The notes beneath the pieces are model-generated. The model did no database searches, was not told where the DNA came from, and was given only the letters and a program-made list of their open reading frames with translations. This document shows positions 57,900 through 64,000 of a stretch of 64,000 nt of DNA, one piece after another. The first letter of the stretch is position 1. Each line of letters begins with the position of its first letter. Both the position numbers and the translations under genes were made by a program. This DNA comes from Sciurus carolinensis (Eukaryota > Chordata > Mammalia > Rodentia > Sciuridae): positions 81,673,258 through 81,737,257 of the forward strand of contig NC_062217.1 of NCBI RefSeq assembly GCF_902686445.1, in the 5' to 3' direction.

Positions 57900-60800
57900 T
57901 TGACTTAAGAAAGTCCACACCTATTCCAGGATTCAATGTTTGCTGATAGTGGTGGTTAATGATAAATGAGTGCTAATTTTTTATGCATCTAATGAGATGA
58001 CTGCTTGGTCTTTTTCTTTTATCTGTTAATGAGGTTAAGCATATTAATAGATTTTTCTTAAGAAATGCATTCCTACACCCTTTCATGTATAAAATGCTAG
58101 AAAAAATAGAGATAGTCGGAACATACCTCAGCATTGTAATAGCTATGCTAAGCCCAAGACCAACATCATTCTAAATGGAGAAAAACTGAACACATTACCT
58201 CTAAAAACTGGAACAAGACAGGGATACCCTCTCTCACCACTTCTATTCAACATAGTCCCTGAAACTCTAGTCAGAGCAATTAGAAGAAAGAAATTAATGG
58301 GATATGAATAGGAAAAGATGAACTCAAACTATGACTATTTGCTAAGAACATGATTCTGTATTTAGAGGATCCAAAAATTCCACCAGAAAACTTCTAGAAC
58401 TAATAAATGAATTCAGCAAACTAGCAGGATATAAAATCAACACCCATAAATCTAATGCATTTCTATACATCAGTGATGAATCCTCTGAAAAAGAAATTAG
58501 GAAAACTACTCCATTCACAAGAGCCTCAAAAAAAAAAAAAAAAAAACTTGGGAAACAATCTAACAAAAGAGGTGAAAGAACTCTATGATGAAAACTACAG
58601 AGCACTAAAAAAAGAAGTTAAAGAAGACCAATAGAAGATGGAAAGATCTCCTATGTTCTCAGATAGGCAGAATTAATATTGTCAAAATAGATATACTATC
58701 AAAAGTACTCTACAGATTCAATGCAATTACAATTAAAATCCCAATGACACACCTTATAGAACTAAAGAAAGCAATCATGAAATTCATTCGGAAGAATAAG
58801 AGACCCAGAATAACCAAAGCAATCCTTATCGAGAAGGTGAAGCAGGAGGCATCACAACACCAGACCTTAAACTATACTACAGAGCTACAGTAACAAAAAC
58901 AGCATGGTACTGGCACCAAAACAGACAGGTAGACCAATGTTACAGAATAGAAGACACAGAGACAAACCCACGTAAATACAGTTATCTTATACTAGACAAA
59001 GGCGCCAAAATCTACATTGGAGAAAAGATAGTCTCTTCAACAAATGGTGCTAGGATAACTGGAAATCCACATGGAGCAAAATGAAATTAAATCCCTTTCT
59101 CTCAACCTGCATAAAACTCAACTCAAAATGGATCAAGGACCTAGGAGTTAGACTAGAGACCTTGCACCTAATAGAAAAAAAAGTAAACCCAAATCTTCAT
59201 CATGTTGGCTTAGGACCTGACTTCTTAACAAGACTCTTAAAATGCAAGAAATAAAATCAAGAATCAATAAATGGGATGGATTCAAACTAAAAAGCTTTTT
59301 CTCAGCAAAGGAAACAATCAATAATGTGAAGCAACAGTGTACAGATCAGGAGAAAATCTTTACCACATGCACACCAGATAGAGCACTAATCTTCAGGATA
59401 TATAAAGAACTCAAAAAACTTAACACCAAAAAAAAATAATAATAATAACCCAATCAATAAGTAATCAATGAATAGACACTTCACAGAAGAAGATATACAA
59501 CTGATCAACAAATATATGAAAAAATGATCAACGTCTCTAGTAATTACAGAAATGCAAATCAAAACTACTCTAAGATTTCATCTTACTCCAGTCAGAATGG
59601 CAATTATCAAGAATAGAAGCTAAAATAAGTGTTGGCAAGGATGTGGAGGAAAGGTACACTCATACATTGCTAGTGGTACTGCAAATAGGTGCAACCACTC
59701 TGGAAAGCAGTACGGAGATTCCTCAGAAAACTCAGAATGGAACCACTATTTGATGCAGCTATCCCACTCCTTGGTCTCTATCCAAAAGACTTAAAATCAG
59801 CATCTTACAGTGATATAGTCACATCAATGTTTACAACAGCTCAATTCAAATAGCTAAACTATGGAACCAACCTAGATGCCCTTCAACAGATGAATAGATA
59901 AAGAAATTCTGGTATATACACACAATGGGCTATTACTCAGCCTTAAAAGAGAATAAAGTTATGGCATTTTCAGGTAAACGAATGGAGTTGGAGAATATCA
60001 TGCTAAATGAAATAAAGCCAATCCAAATAACCAAACCCAAATGTTTTCTCTGATATGTAGATGCTGATCCATAAAGGAGAGGGATGGCAAAGGAAGAATG
60101 GAAGAACTTTAGATTGGGCAGAGGGGACTGAGGGGAGGAGAGGGAGTGTGGGGGTGGGAAAGATGGTAAAATGAGATGGACATCATTACCCTAGGTACAT
60201 GTATGATCACACAAATGGTATGACTACATCATGTGCAACCAGAGGAATGAAAAATTGTGCTCCATTCGTGTACAATGAATCAAAATGCATTCTGCTGTCA
60301 TGTATAACTACATAGAACAAATGAAAAACTGAAAAAATTAAAAGAAGAGAAATGCATGCTTACAAACATATGCTTTTCTTACATTATTGGATTTGGTTTG
60401 CCAATCTTTTATTCAAGAATTTTCACTCTTAATCCATACCTGAGATTGGCCTATGTGTTGTTTTTTCTTTGCTATCCTACTTGTCCTGGTTTTAATCTGA
60501 AGATCTATTTAGCATCAAGCTACATTGAAAAGTGTTGACATTTTTCCTAATTCCTGGAAAAATTTGTAAAAAATTCAAATTACCTGTTATTTTAGTACTT
60601 GAGATAAAACTAAACTGTAAGCACCACGACAATTTTAACACTTCTTTAATGACTGCAACTTACTCATGGTTTTTTACTTCTTCAGGTCTCATTTTGAAAG
60701 TTACATGTTTTTCCTAGGTAATTTCGTATTTCAGCTAAGCTTTAAGTTTGTTTAAAGTTGCTTATTATACTATCATATCCTTCTAATCTGCTATATCTGT

Positions 60801-61160
60801 AGCTATTTCTCTTTTCTCATTACCAAAATTGTTTATTTTACCTTTTTGTTTGTTTTTTGCCCCAGTTTTCATAGGGGTTTATCTCATTCATCTTTTCGAG
60901 GACTACTTTTGGTTTTGCTGATCACTTCTTGTTCATTTACTAACATCTTCAATTGTATGTACAACCATTATTTTAAACCTTTTTTCTTTTATAATATAAT
61001 CAGTGAGGTTATAAATTCCCCTCTTCTGGGTATTTATATCCCATGAATTTTGATGCAAAATATTTTTTAATCATTCAGTTCTGTTTTCCAATTTCTAGTA
61101 TGATTTCCTTTTGACAGATGAGCTTTTTATAAGTGTATTTTAAATTTTAATTTATTACAT
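57900..61160 (-). mobile_element. ancient L1, antisense, split by the 58,071 L1
   Basis: The left arm (about 57,900-58,070; TGCTTGGTCTTTTTCTTTTATCTGTTAATGAG) and right arm (60,358-61,160; TTGGATTTGGTTTGCCAATC, CTACTTGTCCTGGTTTTAATC, TTTATCTCATTCATCTTTTCGAGG) are reverse-complement L1 ORF2 text and are consecutive when the younger L1 is ignored. The right end is vague. Confidence 0.65.
58071..60347 (+). mobile_element. medium-age 5'-truncated L1, sense
   Basis: About 2.3 kb from the ORF2 RT region (AAAACTGGAACAAGACAGGG, then the FADD region degraded) to the 3' end (GTACATGTATGATCACACAA). Compared with the 41,222 L1 it is diverged by many substitutions and indels; the catalytic region is lost to stops. 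An internal A run lies at 58,529-58,547. The 3'UTR is G-rich (GGGGACTGAGGGGAGGAGAG) but has no telomere-like units. TSD AGAAATGCAT at 58,061-58,070 and 60,348-60,357. Confidence 0.92.
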
Positions 61161-61426
61161 TAATTGTAATAATATAAATCATATACACACTTAGCATCTC
61201 ATACTTTTTATCTGTGACGTTATAAAAAGAACTTAAACGTATAATCAAGAGTTAATGGCTATTGCTCAGTTTAGGATAGCAGAGAATATACTATCATTTA
61301 TTGCTATCTCTACCACCTTGGCAAGCTGCCTGACCTATTAAAAGCACTCAAATATCTGTTTAGTATAAACTCAGAAATTAAATATGTATATTTCTTGTCA
61401 ATTTCTCACGTTCTTCCTTTGCAACC
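61161..61426. other. unannotated sequence
   Basis: No gene or named repeat recognised. Confidence 0.4.
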
Positions 61427-61815
61427 TGGGCCCAGAAGAAAGACTCCCACAAGGAAAGAAGGCAAGAAAAGGGGCTCTTCTGCCATCCACCAAGTGGTGA
61501 CCTAAGAATACACATCTACAATTACAAGCACAGTCATGAAATGAGCTTCCAGAACCTTGCTCCCTGTGTACTCGGAGAGATCCAGAAATATTTCATGAAG
61601 AAGATGGGGATGCCAGGTGTGCCCACTGGCAGCAGACTCAATGAAGCTGTCTGGGCCAAAGGAATAAGGAATGCCCCATACCATATTCTTGTGTGATTGT
61701 CCACAAAGCATAACAAAGAAGAAGATTCACCAAGCAAGCACTAAACTTTGTTTACCTATGTACCCATTATCATTTCTTAAGAAGATTCTCACTCAATGTG
61801 GATAACTGCTAATTG
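61427..61815 (+). pseudogene. RPL31P: RPL31 processed pseudogene
   Basis: The sequence follows the RPL31 mRNA, an intronless 60S ribosomal protein L31 cDNA copy. In order it matches the GRSAI..VVT segment, the block around KYFMKKMGMP, RLNEAVWAKGIRNAPYHI and KLYTLVTYVPV-like text (61,742-61,770), then a C-terminal end with TAA near 61,814. The start codon is AAG instead of ATG at about 61,440, an in-frame TAA lies at 61,503-61,505, and frames shift in the middle, so it is dead. The absence of introns indicates retroposition; no poly(A) or TSD is clear. The 67-69-codon minus ORFs here are shadows. Confidence 0.9.
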
Positions 61816-62155
61816 CCAAAATTACACAACTGTTGTTAAAAATGCATTGCTTTCTTAGCCTAAGCATTGTCTTTCATGAGTTTTTCCGTTTACCATCATC
61901 TAATAAGAGGAAAACTCACTACTTTTAAAAGCACCATTTCTAAATATGTTCTTTATCACAAATTACCCACCAATAAAGAAAGATAATACGTAAGTAAATT
62001 TAGTTACCAAAATATCCTATGTATCCACTTCTGTGAGATTCACAGTACAAGGAAAGTATTAAAGATGATGTAAAACCTGTAGCAGCAGAAATTACTTACT
62101 TATAACTCTGAATTAGCCACAGATCCCATCAGATTCCATTTCTCCCAAGATGTAT
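61816..62155. other. unannotated sequence
   Basis: No gene or named repeat recognised. Confidence 0.4.
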
Positions 62156-62226
62156 GGGTGTGTGTGTGGGTGTGAGCGTGGGTTTTTTTTTTTTTTTTTG
62201 TGTGTGTGTGTGTATACATATATATT
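62156..62226. repeat. (GT)n with central poly-T
   Basis: TGTGTGTGTGGG, an 18-base T run, then GTGTGTGTGTGTG. Low-complexity microsatellite. Confidence 0.93.
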
Positions 62227-62308
62227 CACATACATTTTTTTTAAAGAAATGCAGCTATAGCAGACAATGAGACTAGAATCAGCTGGTTTCATTTGATCAG
62301 GCAAGGCA

Positions 62309-62550
62309 GGAGTCAGCAAACTTTATATATGGACAGGATATAAATATTTTAGAATTTGTGGGTCGTATCTTCTGTGTTGCAACAGTTCAACTCTGCTGTT
62401 GTAGCAGAAGCAATCACTGGCAAGACACAAATGAATATGCATGGCTGTCAATAAAACTTTATTTATTTTATAAATAAATTTATTTTATAAATAAAGTTTC
62501 AGCAAAACTTTATTTATAAAAACAGATGGTTAGCTAGAATAGATCCACTG
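62309..62550 (+). mobile_element. hAT-type (MER) DNA transposon with inner duplication
   Basis: GAGTCAGCAAACTTTATATA, ATATTTTAGAATTTGTGGGT, TTCAACTCTGCTGTTGTAGC, AATGAATATGCATGGCTGTC and AATAAAACTTTATTTAT are the ordered blocks of a common mammalian hAT nonautonomous family (same as 53,267). A duplicated AAACTTTATTTAT block occurs near the right end (62,453-62,520). Confidence 0.75.
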
Positions 62551-62579
62551 GCTGGACTCCTACACTAGAACTGAAAATT

Positions 62580-62745
62580 ATCTACACCATGCTGTCTAGT
62601 ATGAAAGCTACTAGCTATGTGGCTATTTAAATTTAAGCTACTTTAAATTGATATCTCCTCATTCAAACTAGTTATGTTTCCAGTGATTAGTAATCACACA
62701 TGGCTAGCACCTATTACAATGGTCAGCGTAGGAAAACATTTCCAC
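62580..62745. mobile_element. MER-type nonautonomous DNA transposon, copy 3
   Basis: CTACACCATGCTGTCTAGTA, CTAGCTATGTGGCTATTTAA, ACATGGCTAGCACCTATTAC and AATGGTCAGCGTAGG match the family of 5,890 and 36,670. It follows closely on the preceding hAT element. Confidence 0.6.
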
Positions 62746-62763
62746 TTCTCATTAAGTCTTTTG

Positions 62764-63016
62764 TTTTGGGGTTTTTTTGGTTGTTGTTTGGTTTGGTTTG
62801 GTTTGGTACCAGGGATTGAACTCAGGGGTGCTTAACCATTGAGCAACATTCCAAGTTCTTTTTTTTTTTTTTTTTTTTTTTAATTAAGAGACAAGGTCTC
62901 ACTAAGTTGCTTAGGGCCTCACTAAGTTGCTGAGACTGACTTTGAACCTGTGATCCTTCTGCCTCAGCTTCCTGAGCCACTGGGATTACAAATGTGCATC
63001 ACTGCACCTGGCCCTC
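62764..63016 (-). mobile_element. dimeric B1+ID SINE, antisense
   Basis: A TTTGG-rich tail (62,764-62,805), reverse-complement ID unit (CCAGGGATTGAACTCAGGGG), T linker, then reverse-complement B1 (GGTCTCACTAAGTTGC, GCCTCAGCTTCCTGAGCCAC, GCATCACTGCACCTGGC). A 20-bp block of the B1 part is duplicated in tandem at 62,895-62,914 and 62,915-62,934. Confidence 0.9.
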
Positions 63017-63124
63017 ACTAACTCTTTATAGAAAATGTGTGTTCTTTTTTTATTTCTTTCCTCCAATATAGCAATCATTTTGTTTCAAGCTGGTTTTTGT
63101 TGTTGTTGTTCAAACATGAAATTC

Positions 63125-63261
63125 TTTTTTTTTTTTTTAAGTTGTCAATGAACCTTAATTTTGTTTATTTATTTATTTATACGTGGTACTGAGGATTGAA
63201 TCCAGGGCCTCACACATGCCAGGAGGCAAGTGCTCTACCACTGAGCCACAACCCTGGACCC
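63125..63261 (-). mobile_element. ID-type SINE, antisense
   Basis: T-rich tail, TTTATTTATTTATACGTGGT, GAGGATTGAATCCAGGGCC (B box) and CTACCACTGAGCCACAACCC (A box). Flanks GAAATTC (63,118-63,124) and GAGATTC (63,262-63,268), each followed by T runs, are a probable TSD. Confidence 0.92.
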
Positions 63262-63268
63262 GAGATTC

Positions 63269-63380
63269 TTTTTTTTTACTCTTTTAATTATTTTTAGTTA
63301 TATAAAAATTAGGATACATCTTGACATAATCACAAAAGTAAGGAATGTAATTTGCTCTAATTCATTCTGGTTTAAAATTC
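63269..63380 (-). mobile_element. L1 3' tail fragment, antisense
   Basis: T-rich start, then TTATTTTTAGTTATATAAAA, GGATACATCTTGACATAATC and AATTTGCTCTAATTCATTCT. Reverse complement of the squirrel L1 3' end, as at 8,763 and 22,726. Confidence 0.68.
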
Positions 63381-63530
63381 AAGTTCCTGACAAGAAGCAG
63401 GAAATAAACCTGAATAGAATACGCTAAGTCCAAATGAATATGCTCTGCTGGAAAAAATACTTTTCATTGGGTTTATGATTTAAATTTAAATAGAAGAACT
63501 AAAGTGTTTGTCTGGAGGAAGGAGACTGTT

Positions 63531-63925
63531 ATTCAGTTTTCTATCACTGTAACAAAATACCTGAGAAAATCAAAGTAAAGGAGAAAGATTATTTTGGTTT
63601 GTGATTTCACAGGTCTCAGTCCCTGGTCGCTTGACCCCCATCTCTTTGGGCACTGGAAAGGAAGAAAATATGACAAAGAACACATGGTATAGCAGAGATG
63701 CTCACCTCATGACAACCAGGAAGCAAAGAGAGACACAGAGGTAGGAAGGAATTGGGTCTGGGGACAAGATATAGCCTTCAAGGACACACTACGTAGGAAC
63801 TCCTGCCTCTAACAGGGCCCCACCTTCCACAGTTTGCATCACCTCCCAGTAGCACTGGGGACCAAGCCTTCAACACATGAGCCCTTGGGGAACATTACAG
63901 ATACAAACTTATAACACTGAGGTAA
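63531..63925 (-). mobile_element. MaLR-type LTR, antisense
   Basis: AGTTTTCTATCACTGTAACA, AAAATACCTGAGAAAATCAA and 'GCCCTTGGGGAACATTACAG' read as the reverse complement of a MaLR LTR 3' end, related to family A. The right edge at 63,925 is approximate. Confidence 0.65.
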
Positions 63926-64000
63926 CTCTGAACTTCCCCATTGAAAGCAGAGCAGAATGTTGATCTCTAAGGGATAGTAATCATGTTCTAACTTACACAT

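Noticed and set aside
1..64000. CRISPR arrays, operons, prophage, plasmid or bacterial defence systems
   Set aside because: The window is mammalian. The regular repeats are microsatellites, SINEs and L1 monomers, without spacer arrays or bacterial genes.

Overview
This is mammalian nuclear DNA from a rodent, most likely a squirrel (family Sciuridae). It is AT-rich, gene-free and built mainly from interspersed repeats. The lineage call rests on many tRNA-Ala/ID-type SINEs, dimeric 7SL(B1)+ID SINEs like the B1-dID family described from squirrels and relatives, and an L1 lineage with its own 3' end. No exon, RNA gene or active protein-coding gene could be supported, so the window is intergenic or deep intronic.

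Layout. Bases 1-22,000 hold sparse, mostly old elements: ID SINEs near 0.5 and 11.7 kb, MIR/L2 relics, MaLR-type LTRs near 2.2 and 5.4 kb, an LTR near 12.3-13.1 kb and a short antisense L1 end at 8.76 kb bounded by target-site duplications (TSDs). Bases 22,100-34,300 are a graveyard of ancient L1s on both strands, with a MaLR LTR, L2, two dimeric SINEs and microsatellites. Bases 34,300-41,200 hold a second copy of the 12.3-kb LTR, a MER-type DNA transposon, an ID SINE and a younger LTR inserted into an older one.

Bases 41,207-47,354 are the centrepiece: one full-length L1 of about 6.1 kb with a clean 15-bp TSD at a TT/AAAA site. It has a CpG-rich 5'UTR with two 459-bp-spaced monomers, each carrying a YY1-type motif, then ORF1, ORF2, a G-rich 3'UTR with telomere-like repeats, and an A-rich tail. 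The ORFs are broken only by five single-base losses, which look like homopolymer contractions. A 296-codon antisense ORF crosses the whole 5'UTR.

Bases 49,554-50,960 contain a truncated young L1 inserted inside an antisense ID SINE; both TSD pairs are readable. Bases 52,700-53,850 are an antisense HAL1/L1 relic cut by a hAT-type element. Bases 57,900-61,160 are an ancient antisense L1 split by a medium-age sense L1 (58,071-60,347). An RPL31 processed pseudogene lies at 61,427-61,815. The last 2 kb hold hAT-type elements, antisense SINEs, an L1 3' end and an antisense MaLR LTR.

Nothing here looks like a new enzymatic or defence system. The material worth a second look is the L1 biology: monomeric promoter, antisense ORF, coiled-coil duplication, telomere-like 3'UTR and the pattern of frame breaks. 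A few duplications that no recognised repeat explains are also listed.
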